Assembly: GCA_964017185.1 (NCBI GenBank)
Contig: OZ024876.1
Span: forward strand, 13,331,726-13,395,725
From: Rugalucina vietnamica
Taxonomy: Eukaryota; Mollusca; Bivalvia; Lucinida; Lucinidae
Reading direction: 5' to 3'
DNA length: 64,000 bases
A model generated the notes under the pieces. It did no database searches. It was not told the origin of the DNA and saw only the letters and a program-made list of their open reading frames with translations. Positions 53,566 through 63,285 of this stretch are shown here, one piece after another. Position 1 is the first letter of the stretch. Each line of letters begins with the position of its first letter. Made by a program: the position numbers and the translations under genes.

Positions 53566-54526
53566 CACAATTTTGATACAATCTGCTCCAAAACCTAATG
53601 TCATCAATCCCCCAACCCAATTATGGTTCACATTAAATTTGATCCAGATCGGCCTTCTAGCTTCAGAAATATTCTTCTTTGAAATTGTGGACGGACGACG
53701 ACGGACGACGGACGACGACGACGACGGACGACGGATGCCTTCCTATCCTATAAGCTCACCTGTGAGCCTTCGGCTCAGGTGAGCTAAAAACGACCAGAAA
53801 TTTTAACTGAGTGTTAGCTTTAAAGACCTATTTCCATGTCTATTGAGGGTCATTAGATAAGGGACAGGGCATTAGAAAACCTAGTTCCTTGACATTGACT
53901 CAGAATACAGGTAGGGGCCAAAACAGGAAAAATCAATATTGATTGCAGAGGGAGGCAGTTTTATTGCATATGTTATCAGGGACAATAAAATCAATAAACA
54001 GTGGAAATACAGGTATTCTCCTTTAGGGGCCTCTTTATGACCCCCTGCAGAAATGTGATAATCACCTCATTATGACAGTCCTTTCATCTAAGGACCATAT
54101 TGCACCATTAGGGGTCATTAACCGAATAAACAGGGGTACCCCTTTTAGCTTCTTCAGAAGTAGGTCTTTAAGAGAGTCACGTTTATGTAAACTAACATTG
54201 TTTAATCGAAATAGGAATATCATTTGCCGAAAATGAGACCAAAATGCCGAATTTCGAAAGAGCTTGTTATTTTTCATAAAACTAATTTTAAAAAATCCCC
54301 GCAAAATTTTCCTTTTTAAGAAATTCAATTAATTTTGTGTTTTTATGATTTGCTGGATCATACTCGAAGCAAAATTTTCTTTAATTATTCTCTCAATTAC
54401 ACCACTAGACTTTGAAAATATATTATACAAGTTTACGTGAAAAAATAGAAATCAAAACTTTGCGTTTCTTTTTGTACTGAGTATAGTTTTTCCCACCTCG
54501 GTTTTTGGAGCAGGAATGTTGTTGTT

Positions 54527-54561
<35 letters not shown>

Positions 54562-54776
54562 CGTTTCAATTGCGCCGTTTCCACTGCATTGAACCACAGC
54601 AGAAGATGGGGTTGAGGTAAGGGCCCTGTGAACCGGTTTAAGCTTCCCGGTTTAAGTTTCCCAGTAGATTTATATTACTGCTAGTTTCAAGGCGATACTT
54701 CGGGTCAAGTCCAGTATAAGACTAAAATAGTCCCTTGCGCATGTTTTCCTTATGTTCATACGTAAATCGGTTTTGT

Positions 54777-54777
<1 letters not shown>

Positions 54778-54820
<43 letters not shown>

Positions 54821-54882
54821 TTTTATTTTATTTCATTTTATTTTATTTTATTTTATTTTATTTTATTTTATTTTATTTTGCA
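54778..54882. repeat. (TTTA)n / (TTTTA)n microsatellite
   Basis: TTTA units followed by TTTTA units, about 105 bp. Confidence 0.95.
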
Positions 54883-54949
54883 TTGCTAATACTAGATAAT
54901 ACAGGTTTACATAGTTATCAGATTCGCAGATTGACAAAATATCAAGTTC

Positions 54950-55855
54950 GACAGAGTTTACATATTGCCCCGTCACAATACATTACGTAAGATGACGTCA
55001 AACAGTCATCACGTCGTAAAAACATATTACGTACCTCATAATGTGGAATCCCGAATACGGTTTTTGTTTTGGCATTACTACATATTTTATATAGTAAGCA
55101 TATTGCACGATTGACGGGTCGACAAGGTTGACAGGTCGACAGGGTCGACAGGGTCGACAGGTTGACAGGTCGACATCTATAAATATTAAGGTACATGTTG
55201 CCGCAGCAATACGTTATTTAAGACGTCAAACGTTCATGACGTCGCGGGAAAACATGTTACCCAATAGTGTGAAATCTCAATCTGTCAACCCTGTCAACCC
55301 TGTCGACCTGTCAACCAGTCAACCCTGTCAACCCTGTCGACCCTGTCAACCTGTCGACCCTGTCTACCTGGTTTTTGTGTTTTTGCATTACTACATAGTT
55401 TATATAGTTAACATATTGCAAGATTGACGGGTCGACAAGGTTGACAGGTCGACAGGTTGACAGGTCGACAGCTATAAATATTACGGTACATGTTGCGGCA
55501 ACAATACGTTACTTAAGATGACGTCAAACGTTCAAGACGTCGCGGGAAAACATGTTACCCAATAGTGTGAAATTTCAATCTGTCAACCGTGTCGACCTGT
55601 CAACCCTGTCGACCTGTCAACCGTGTCGACCTGTCAACCATGTCGACCTGTCAACCTTGTCGACCTGTCAACCTGTCGACCTGTCAACCCTGTCGACCTG
55701 TCACCCCTGTCGACCTGTCAACCTGTCGACCCGGTCGACCTCTCAACCCTGTCAACCCTGTCGACCTGTCAAACCCTGTCAACCTGTCTACCTTGTCGAC
55801 CCTGTCGACCTGTCGACCTGTCAACCCTGTCAACCTGCCATGTCAGAAGTGTTAA
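54950..55855. repeat. Satellite of about 300 bp with embedded GTCGACCTGTCAACC minisatellite
   Basis: Three diverged units share ATACGTTA..AAGATGACGTCAAACG, GTCGCGGGAAAACATGTTAC and GCATTACTACATA..TTTATATAG (54950-55106, 55107-55410, 55411-55855). In units 2 and 3 a minisatellite of 15-17 bp is present in both orientations: GGTCGACAAGGTTGACAGG left of the unit core and CCTGTCGACCTGTCAACC right of it, so the two blocks are complementary. The last block (55578-55846) has about 17 units. The array is open in all three plus frames because the units mix lengths; the ORFs there are not genes. Confidence 0.92.
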
Positions 55856-55896
55856 AATAGTTCGCAGTGGTAAGTGTATGGTTGTGCGTATAATGT

Positions 55897-57723
55897 TTGG
55901 ACTGTTGCTTATGTGTGCCATATTCATACATAACTATGTTGTTAGATGAATTTCCTACCGTTACGGAAACAAGAAAAGCAGTTCAACAACTATCATCTGG
56001 CAAAGCCCCAGGTGCAGATGCAATTCCTGCCGAAGTTTACAAGGCTGGGGGGCTACCCATGGCAGAGAAACTGACAGAGTTGTTTCACTGTATGTGGAGG
56101 AAGGAGGCTATCCCACAAGAATTTAAGGATGCATCCATAATCCACCTATACAAGCGGAAAGGAAATCCTCAAGTCTGTGACAATCACAGAGGCATCTCCC
56201 TCCTATCAATTGCTGGGAAGATACTTGCAAAAATTCTGTTAAATCGTCTGAATGCTCATCTTGATCAGACGGGACTTATCCCAGAAAGTCAATGTGGATT
56301 CAGAAAAGACAGAGGGACAATAGACATGATCTTCACAGCAAGACAGCTTCAGGAGAAATGCCAAGAACAGAATGTAGATCTATACATGACGTTTGTTGAC
56401 CTCACCAAAGCTTTTGACACTGTTAGTCGTGATGGACTCTGGAAAATCATGGCCAAGTTTGGCTGTCCACCCAGATTCATAGCTATGGTGCGGCAGTTTC
56501 ATGATGGCATGCAGGCACGTGTGCAAAATGATGGAGAGTTCTCTGAACCATTTGAAGTAACAAATGGGGTCAAACAAGGCTGTGTTCTGGCACCAACACT
56601 GTTCAGCATGATGTTTTCTGCCATGCTTATGGATGCTTTTCAGGACAGTGACACTGGTTTTCCAATCAGGTACCGTTTTGATGGCGACATATTCAACCTC
56701 AGAAGGTTGCAAGCCAAAACTAAGGTTCAGACTGATGTGCTAGATGAGCTCCTCTATGCAGATGATATGGATAAGAATGCCAACACAGAGGCAAAAATGC
56801 AAAGAGCCATGGATCAAGTCTCACAGTCATGTGATAACTATGATCTCACAATCAGCACAAAAAAGACAGAGGTTGTACACCAACCAGCCCCCGGAAAACC
56901 ATATAATGAACCAACCATCACTGTGAATGGGCAAAAACTGAAAGTTGTTGACAAGTTCACCTACCTGGGAAGCACTCTCTCCAGAGCAGTGCATATTGAT
57001 GATGAGATCACTGCCAGAATTGCAAAAGCTAGTGTGGCATTCGGAAGACTCCGTGCAAATGTCTGGGAGCGAAATGGAATCAAGCTTGACACCAAGCTGA
57101 AAGTCTACAAGGCTGTGGTACTGCCAACCCTCTTGTATGCATGTGAGACCTGGACAGTATACCAACGCCATGCAAAGAGACTTAACCATTTCCACTTAAG
57201 CTGTTTGAGAAAGTTGTTAAAAATCAAGTGGCAGGACAAGATTCCAGACACAGAGGTCCTGAGGAAAGCAGGGATGCAAAGCATGCATACAGTCTTAAAG
57301 CTAGCACAGCTAAGATGGACTGGCCATGTTATAAGAATGCCTGATGCGCGACTTCCAAAGAAAGTTTTCTATGGAGAACTACAGGAGGGAAAGCGCTCTC
57401 AAGGTGGCCAGAAGAAACGCTACAAAGACACCCTCAAAGCCTCTCTGAAGGATTTCGAAATACCAATGGGGTCCTGGGAACAGACCGCGCAGGAGCGATC
57501 AAAGTGGCGAGGTCTCATCAACAAAGGAGCAGCTCTCTATGAAAAGAAGAGAATCTGTGAAGCTGAAAGAAAGCGAAGAGAGCGCAAAGCCAAAACAATT
57601 GTGCCACCAGCAGACTCTATGACATTGACTTGCTCTACTTGCAACCGACAGTTTAGAGCCAGAATTGGCCTAGTCAGCCATCAAAGAACTCACCAACACA
57701 CATCAGCACTATTCAAGAAATAA
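55897..57723 (+). CDS. Non-LTR (LINE) reverse transcriptase, 5'-truncated, with C-terminal C2H2 finger
   Basis: A 608-residue frame without stops. True homology starts near residue 16 (LDEFPTVTETRKAVQQL); the first residues come from flanking DNA, so this start is not authentic and the endonuclease part of a complete LINE is missing. RT features in order: GKAPGADAIPAEVYKAGG (35-52), NHRGISLLSIAGKIL (96-110), catalytic FVDLTKAFD (166-174), GVKQGCVLAP (224-233), catalytic YADD (287-290), YLGSTLSRA (356-364), then a long thumb-like region with LPTLLYACETWT (409-420) and RWTGHVIRMPD (473-483). The end carries one C2H2 zinc finger (Cys579, Cys582, His595, His599; CSTCNRQFRARIGLVSHQRTH spread over 579-599). 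It resembles RTE or related LINEs; clade not certain. The intact frame implies recent insertion. Confidence 0.92.
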   Translation: MDCCLCVPYSYITMLLDEFPTVTETRKAVQQLSSGKAPGADAIPAEVYKAGGLPMAEKLTELFHCMWRKEAIPQEFKDASIIHLYKRKGNPQVCDNHRGISLLSIAGKILAKILLNRLNAHLDQTGLIPESQCGFRKDRGTIDMIFTARQLQEKCQEQNVDLYMTFVDLTKAFDTVSRDGLWKIMAKFGCPPRFIAMVRQFHDGMQARVQNDGEFSEPFEVTNGVKQGCVLAPTLFSMMFSAMLMDAFQDSDTGFPIRYRFDGDIFNLRRLQAKTKVQTDVLDELLYADDMDKNANTEAKMQRAMDQVSQSCDNYDLTISTKKTEVVHQPAPGKPYNEPTITVNGQKLKVVDKFTYLGSTLSRAVHIDDEITARIAKASVAFGRLRANVWERNGIKLDTKLKVYKAVVLPTLLYACETWTVYQRHAKRLNHFHLSCLRKLLKIKWQDKIPDTEVLRKAGMQSMHTVLKLAQLRWTGHVIRMPDARLPKKVFYGELQEGKRSQGGQKKRYKDTLKASLKDFEIPMGSWEQTAQERSKWRGLINKGAALYEKKRICEAERKRRERKAKTIVPPADSMTLTCSTCNRQFRARIGLVSHQRTHQHTSALFKK

Positions 57724-57972
57724 TGATGGTCTTTCTCATTAGTGAGAGACGAACTATCATGTATGCCATATTTATATTTATACATAACAATGTACGGCCC
57801 CAATGTAAATTATTAGTAACAGACATGCGTATTAATACATTATTAGTAAATCAATGCGCAATAATACATAAGTACACCGAACTATTTTAGTCTTATAATG
57901 GACTTGAGCCGATACTTCTATTGTGGTTCTATTTGTTTTGTGTTTTGGAGTCGAGTTTTGTGCTGTTTGAAC

Positions 57973-57990
57973 CACAGGCGCTCGACGACT

Positions 57991-58034
<44 letters not shown>

Positions 58035-58973
58035 ATTTTTACCCGTTTGGAGACCCTTACGATATGTTCATGCAATTATTTTACCTTTAAAACCTTTTTA
58101 TCAATAATCAATCAACCCTCGTCTATGGGCTACTATATAGACAAGGTCGGAAACGCGGTGTCCTAGTTTTAGTGGGGTCATGGGATTCCCCGCATCTCAA
58201 ACTCATACTTCACCCTTTACCGTTATTTCAATGCTGGCTGTCAACACATGAGTGTCTTTGTAAAAGGTCTCGCCCATTGCCTTCATTCAAAATAAGCACC
58301 ACCGCCCGTAAAAACTAACAATTACAGCATTCTACAGAATTGGAGGACATCCCGAATGAAATCAGCAATCTAGCCGTGACATTACTATAAATACAATGGT
58401 CACACGACGTGTTACGCCAGCGCGTGATATGTGTTACGTTGGTTTTCATAGGTTGCTTGATTTAATATCCAGTCAAAACACTTTGTGATCTAGTGTCATG
58501 GCAACAATGCAATACAATTATCCAATAGGCTTGATTCTTTCATACGATATTTACAGTGACCTTCCACTGATTTCTAGAAACGAAAGGTCATCATACAAAA
58601 CCATTCGGGATCCCATCAAAGTAGACAGGTGGTGGTATAAAATATAAGTTTACGGGCGACTATGCTTATTTTTGACGAAGGCAATGGTTGAGACATTTTA
58701 CAAAGCCGCTCATGAGTAGACACTCAGCATTGAAATAACGGTAAAGGGTGAAGTACGAGTTTGAGATGCGGGGAATCCCATGACCCCAATTAAACTAGGA
58801 CACCGCGTTTCCGACCTTGTCTATATAGTAGCCCATAGACGAGGGTTGATTGAGGATTGATAGAAAAGGCTTTAAAGGTAAAATAATTGCATGAATATAT
58901 CGTAAGGGTCTCCAAACGGGTGAAAATGCAAAAAAAAAAAAAAAAAAAAAAGTCCAGTCGTCGAGCGCCTGTG
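57973..58973. mobile_element. hAT-like foldback element, 1,001 bp, 8 bp target duplication
   Basis: Perfect 20 bp TIRs (CACAGGCGCTCGACGACTGG and its complement) flanked by GTTTGAAC at 57965-57972 and 58974-58981. Beyond the TIR the arms stay complementary for roughly 350 bp with a T tract (57994-58032) opposite an A tract (58930-58951), then GGGTCTCCAAACGGGT, GCCCATAGACGAGGGTTG and GGGGAATCCCATGACCCC. No transposase. An 8 bp duplication with CA-starting TIRs fits hAT. Confidence 0.9.
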
Positions 58974-59214
58974 GTTTGAACCTTATGTACGTTTTCATAG
59001 TTTTATTTAAGTTTGGGTAGCTTCGTGGCCGCCTATTGGGAAATAGCTGCTCACTCGGCTTACGATATGTTCTCTAAGTATAAGTACCTTATTGTCAATT
59101 TGGGTTTTTTCCTGCCTCGGTTTTTGGAGTGGAAATTTCTTTCTGATTGCGTCTTTTCCTGATCATTGCCTACTTGAACCTTTTTTTTCCTGATCATTGC
59201 CTACTTTTGTTTTT

Positions 59215-59717
59215 CCAGAGCGAGAAAAACAATGGTGCTGGATCTCATCAATGTTGTTGCGCAAACAATATTTGGTCAGCTTATGTCAATTCGTTCTCAA
59301 GACATTAAGTGGAAACTACTCTCTGGCGTCATTCAAGGGCCGTAACCCTTAAACGTTTGTGAAAAAATGACCAATAACAATCCCAAGCTATATCTTGTCA
59401 GTGTTGATATGCACACAAACTTTGCTGAAATTTGGTCAGATTCTATAACATTTGTTCTCAAGATATTGAGTGGAAACGGAATTGTGAACCACGGGAATAC
59501 TGAATTACGGAATCACAGAACCATTGAAGGACATGATGAATCCAGTATAGCCCCACATTTTTCAAAGCGGGTCTATAATGATATATAATGCAAATTTGTG
59601 ATTTCATGTTTGCAACAGTCTGACTAAATAAATTCAATTGCTTAGGCTAAGATCACATTATCCTTGACGCAGAGCGACAGAATTCGCTTATTTGATTACC
59701 ATTGGCCTCTTCATAAT
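59215..59717. other. Non-coding spacer
   Basis: Contains an imperfect direct repeat near TTCTCAAGA(C/T)ATT(A/G)AGTGGAAAC (59295, 59455), probably part of an unnamed repeat. No gene. Confidence 0.4.
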
Positions 59718-59953
59718 TGAGCCGCCTCGTGGGAAAACCAACAATGTGGTTTCCGAACAGGTCCGACACAAACCAACCTGTACAAGCACAGAAAAGAGCT
59801 AGAAGCTTGAAATTTCGGATTTAAGTAGAAGAGTAATTGTACTATCCGAGTAGCGAAAACAAAGGCGCTGATCAGCTTCGCGGTTACCGCGAAGCTGATC
59901 TGCGCCTTTGTTTTCGCCTATGCAGATTGTTGGTTTTCGCATGAGGCGGCTCA
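59718..59953. mobile_element. R1 palindromic MITE, well preserved
   Basis: TGAGCCGCCTCGTGGGAAAA and CGCATGAGGCGGCTCA ends, and a long central hairpin (GCGCTGATCAGCTTCGCGGT with complementary ACCGCGAAGCTGATCTGCGC). 236 bp. The best copy for a family consensus. Confidence 0.9.
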
Positions 59954-60044
59954 TATAAAGTAAGGCGGAAATCTGTACAAACGGTTGGGAGGCCGAGTGA
60001 AAATGTTCATTATTATATATGTTTCTTGAATTATCCAGAAAACT

Positions 60045-60222
60045 CATGGAACATTATAACGCCTTCTTTGATGCGCGGATGAGGTCGGTTGAAACGGGAG
60101 GACCCAGGTCAAACCATGGACATAGGAAGGGCTGACGTTAGCACGCTACACACCTTCACCCGGATTCGAACCCGGACCACAGACGTGACAAGTGAGTGTA
60201 AACCACCATGCCATCCAGGTCC
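60045..60222 (-). mobile_element. tRNA-derived SINE head, minus strand
   Basis: On the minus strand: an A-box-like TGGCATGGTGG (60203-60213) and a perfect B box GGTTCGAATCC (60162-60172), 30 bp apart, with a T-arm-like CCGG-GTTCGAAT-CCGG stem. There is no full cloverleaf, and a non-tRNA body follows (to about 60045), so this is a SINE rather than a tRNA gene. Confidence 0.72.
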
Positions 60223-60785
60223 TTGTTATATGGATACTCGATGTATGTTGTAGACGGATTTCGTTTATTCTTACGATCGCTCGAAAAATTAATGAAAAAG
60301 AAAAACCGAAACCGATGATGACTTACGAATAGATTACCGTATTCCTTCTAATTAGCGCACATCCTCTATAAGAGCACATACGTTAACACTCATTCTAAAA
60401 TAAGCTGCAAATCCTGGAGGAAAAAATGTAGAACATGAAATTTTAAAAATACACTTTTTTGGCATACCTTCACTATTCATGATCTTTCAGGCTTCATCTA
60501 GTGAACTTCCATCATACTTCAGATTTTTATTGCAATTTCTATAGCATTTTGAAACTTGATGGGTATATTCCAATCCGATAATCAACGTGACACAGTACAT
60601 ACAAGTATGAATATAATATTACCAAAACAAAAACTCAGTCTAGATCTCTAGATAACAAACTTCATTTTCTCAAATAAAGAACAATATTAAGTAGATTAAA
60701 TCAAACAATAAACGTCCTTTCGTATCTACTATCGAAAAATTTTAGATATGATATGCATGATGCAGAATTCTTAATTCAGAATTTA
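60223..60785. other. Non-coding spacer
   Basis: Strongly AT-rich; nothing recognised. Confidence 0.35.
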
Positions 60786-61310
60786 AACCGGATAAAGACC
60801 TCCTCCCACTACTTTTGTATTGCTAACCATTTAAAGGCGGTACTTCTGTAGTGCTTCTGTTTGTTTTATACTTTGGTGTCATATTTGTGTAGTTGGCACC
60901 AACTGTGCGTTCTCATATATTCAGTTAATTATGGATAACTGAATGGCCACCTTTGGAAAATAGCTGCTCTCTCAGCTTACGATATTTTCTCTTTGTATTT
61001 TTTTTCTTATTGTCTTTTTGTCTTTCTCACCTACCTCTGTAGTTAGGGCGAGACTTGTGGCCCTCCCAGGGGTTTTGAGGATTCAAGGAGAAGGTCTATT
61101 TATTTTCAGGGATTTCGGGAGAAAGCATAATGTTTTGGGGTTTTAGGGAGCAGGGAGCAGGGGGCTGAGGAAAAACATTTTAGGAAGCTGGGGAGAAAGG
61201 TCATTTTTCTTTCAGGGAGCAGGGAGCAAAGATTCTCCATGGGGGGGGGGGAGGGGTTCTGATTTCACCAGTTCCCGATCAATGCTCACTTTTCGCCTTT
61301 GTCATGATAA
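60786..61310 (+). mobile_element. R4 retroelement tail, old, with a G-rich insertion
   Basis: Diverged R4 tail (TTTAAAGGCGGTACTTCTG, GGATAACTGAATGGCCACC, GCTGCTCTCTCAGCTTACG). At 61060-61260 a G-rich repeat interrupts it: GGGAGCAGGGAGCAGGGGGC and a later GGGAGCAGGGAGCAAAG, followed by a run of ten G. The R4 end resumes as TTCCCGATCAATGC. Confidence 0.72.
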
Positions 61311-61715
61311 GATTTAAACTGTATATTCATCCGACAGATTTTATTAAGTTATTGAATAGTCAAAGTATAGTTTCCATCTTCGATTAAAAGCTGTTTTTTT
61401 TTTTCATATTCAAATGAGAAGTGCTACATTGCTAGGTAGCATGGCTTCGCAACAATGAGGTGTTTGCGTATGAACAAAGCATGGGTAGCTTATCGTCCAG
61501 TGTTTTAAGAAACCTTTCACAAATATGTGCATTGTCAGAGAAAGTGTAAGAGGCTTATATCTTGCAATCCATAAAACATAATTTAGGTGATGTCAGGAGT
61601 TAACGATAAAACTGGGCTTTCGGTATTTCCGGCAATGAACTAACTATATGTAAGCTCGTAACTGAGCAACGTGATGATGTGAATCACATTACGACAACCC
61701 GCCCAGACAATAAAG
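61311..61715. other. Non-coding spacer
   Basis: Nothing recognised. Confidence 0.3.
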
Positions 61716-62286
61716 ACAACCAGAGGACCAATGGTCCTGTAAACGCTCAGGTATATTGCCCCGGGGTGGGGGCATATGAGCCCCTGGGGTCCAATTTTTT
61801 CAGAATCATTAATATTCAGTCCTACTGCCCATTTCCTGCAAGACGGTCACTTTAAATGACATTTTAAAAGTTTTCCCCATTCAAATGCACTGGCGACCTA
61901 TGTTGACCTTGCCGTAAAATAGGTCAAGGTCATCACAGGGTCATGGTTTATATATGCGTTGTAGTACTTGATGCTTCATGCCAAGTTTCGTTGAAATCGG
62001 ATCGGTCCACGGGTTCTGGAGAAGAAGATTTTTAAAGGTTTTTACCATATATGGGCATGACCGCCATCTTGGTCATGTGACCTTGATTATTTATATATAC
62101 ATTGGTTCTCCCTTCCTATAGATGCTTCATATAAAATTTGGCTTTGATTGGCCAAGCGGTTTCAGAGAAGAAGATCTTTGAAAATGGTGGACGACGACGA
62201 CGCCGACGGACGGACGACGGACGGACGCCGGATCATGGCCATCCTATAAGCTCACCTTGTGAGCCTAACGGCTCAGGTGAGCTAAA
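61716..62286 (+). mobile_element. R6 element, compact reference copy
   Basis: GGACCAATGGTCCTGTAAAC, GCTCAGGTATATTGCCCC, TTGACCTTGCCGTAAAATAG, GGGCATGACCGCCATCTTGG, GCCAAGCGGTTTCAGAGAAG, a GACGACGACGCCGACGG tract and the terminal hairpin GTGAGCCTAACGGCTCAGGT then GAGCTAAAAA. About 570 bp, no coding sequence. It lacks the 167 bp array found in the copy at 50746. Confidence 0.88.
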
Positions 62287-62329
62287 AATCAGAGAATTTT
62301 TCAAGAATTGAGAATTGCATCGTATATGT

Positions 62330-62435
62330 TTCCCCAAAAGATCAATTGTGGGCACACGTTAAAACCGCCTCGCCGCGACCGTTCTCACGAGTATGTTGGA
62401 GCAAAACTGAGGAAAATAGATTACCACAGAAAAGG
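62330..62435. mobile_element. R3 remnant
   Basis: CCCCAAAAGATCAATTGTGG, GCACACGTTAAAACCGCCTC and TTGGAGCAAAACTGAGGAAA: an eroded R3 core. A scrap of minus-strand R4 end follows (62436-62495). Confidence 0.6.
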
Positions 62436-62726
62436 TTAAAGCAAACAATGACCAGGAAGTTGTGCAATCAGAAAGAAATCCTCACTCCAAAAAGAGTAAA
62501 GATGTTCCTTTATAAAAAATTTACTTTTTGTATTTGTTGCATGACTATCAGGTGTACTCGTAGACAGTCTTGTTTTACAATGTTAGTTCAAAAGTGTTTC
62601 AGGTCTGCTACACCATCACATGTTATTGGCATGGTGTAGTTAGTTCTGCGCCTTTCATATACTTTTTATCAACAGTTGCATACTTAGTCCTGATTCAGTT
62701 TTAGTAAGTACAAATAACAATTTGTC

Positions 62727-63285
62727 CAACTGGTGTTTTTCTTTTGCTCCGGAGTTAGTAGGTTATTCGGCGCCCAGGGATCTCCATCGTCGGGCAGCTT
62801 ACTCAATCTGTGAGTCCTGGTTTTTGATTCATCAGGATGTTTATCATGATTTATTTGTTTGTTCTTGATGATTCATTGACTAGTTGGAGATTCACCACGA
62901 GGACCGAAGAACTAACTAAATGTTGTGAACCACTGCAGAAGCTGAGGGTGAGGTTAGGTACCTGTAAAACCGGTTTAAGCCCGCCAGTAACTTTGTGTTA
63001 CTGATCGTTCCAAGTCGATACTTCTGTAGTGGTTCTTTTTGTTTTATGTCTTGGTGTTTAAAATTTTTTGTGCTGTTGGCGCCTTATGTATGTTTTCATA
63101 TTTTTAGTTAAGTTAAGGTAACTGAGTGGCCACCTATTGGGAAAATAGCTGCTCATTCGGCTTACGATATGTTTCATGGTATAAGAACCTGATTGTTAGT
63201 TTGGTTTTTTCCCACCTCGGTTTTTGGAGTGGGAATCTTTTTCTGATTGCGCCTTTTCCTGATCTTTGCCTACTTGTACCTTTTT
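62727..63285 (+). mobile_element. R4 retroelement 3' tail, young subfamily
   Basis: Starts TCCAACTGGTGTTTTTCTTT and ends GCCTACTTGTACCTTTTT. Nearly identical to 49250-49727 and 52690-53272; only the 5' truncation point differs. Confidence 0.92.

Larger units (their letters stand above)
50746..53786 (+). mobile_element. R6 element expanded by a tandem array
   Basis: Bounded by TAGCTCACCTGAG (50746-50758) and CTCAGGTGAGCTA (53774-53786), an exact 13 bp inverted repeat. The 3' part has GTTGCCATGGAAAC, a GACGACG-rich tract (53690-53735) and a GTGAGCCTTCGGCTCAGGTG hairpin, as in other R6 copies. The 5' part is filled by about 12 copies of a 167 bp unit. Confidence 0.87.
49996..54483. mobile_element. 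TIR element inserted at TA, 4,488 bp including nested insertions
   Basis: TIRs TACTCAGTACATAAAGAAAC (left) and complement of GTTTCTTTTTGTACTGAGTA (right), flanked by TA (49994-49995 and 54484-54485). Its own sequence is 49996-50745 plus 53787-54483; the middle is an R6 element. No transposase frame is visible in the remaining 1.4 kb. Confidence 0.85.
49845..54583 (+). mobile_element. R4 tail A, split by a 4.5 kb TIR element
   Basis: 49845-49993 reads the R4 tail from GGTTCTAATTGTTTTATG to AAGTATCTGATGATCAAT; 54486-54583 continues with GTTTTTCCCACCTCGGTTTT, a long T tract (54528-54562) and ATTGCGCCG. Everything between belongs to later insertions. Confidence 0.85.
54702..57909. mobile_element. 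3.2 kb TIR element with ~9 bp target duplication
   Basis: A 27 bp TIR with one mismatch (TCAAGTCCAGTATAAGACTA..AAATAGT at the left; its complement ends GGACTTGA at the right). CGATACTTC flanks both sides (54693-54701, 57910-57918). A 9 bp duplication is typical of Mutator-like elements, but no transposase is visible. Inside are a TTTA/TTTTA microsatellite (54778-54882), three copies of a satellite with a GTCGAC minisatellite, and a LINE with a long RT ORF. Confidence 0.8.
54587..59214 (+). mobile_element. R4 tail C, split by two DNA elements
   Basis: Three pieces read continuously as one R4 tail: 54587-54701 (TGAACCACAGCAGAAGATG to CGATACTTC), 57910-57972 (CGATACTTCTATTGTGGTTC to GTTTGAAC) and 58974-59214 (GTTTGAACCTTATGTACG to the 3' end, with the last 30 bp duplicated). 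The two breaks coincide with target duplications of about 9 and 8 bp. Confidence 0.9.

Noticed and set aside
55552-55949. Overlapping ORFs of about 88-108 codons rich in STCQPCRPVN
   Set aside because: They are translations of the GTCGACCTGTCAACC minisatellite in three frames. The units contain no stop codons in these frames, so open frames arise automatically.
56380-56712. Minus-strand ORF of 110 codons opposite the RT gene
   Set aside because: Shadow of the plus-strand reverse transcriptase; no independent evidence.
57898-58166. Two plus-strand ORFs with poly-Phe
   Set aside because: They read through the T tract of the hAT-like foldback and the R4 tail; no gene.
60045-60222. A true tRNA gene
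   Set aside because: The A and B boxes and a T-arm-like stem are visible, but no acceptor stem or anticodon arm pairs properly, and the sequence continues into a SINE body.
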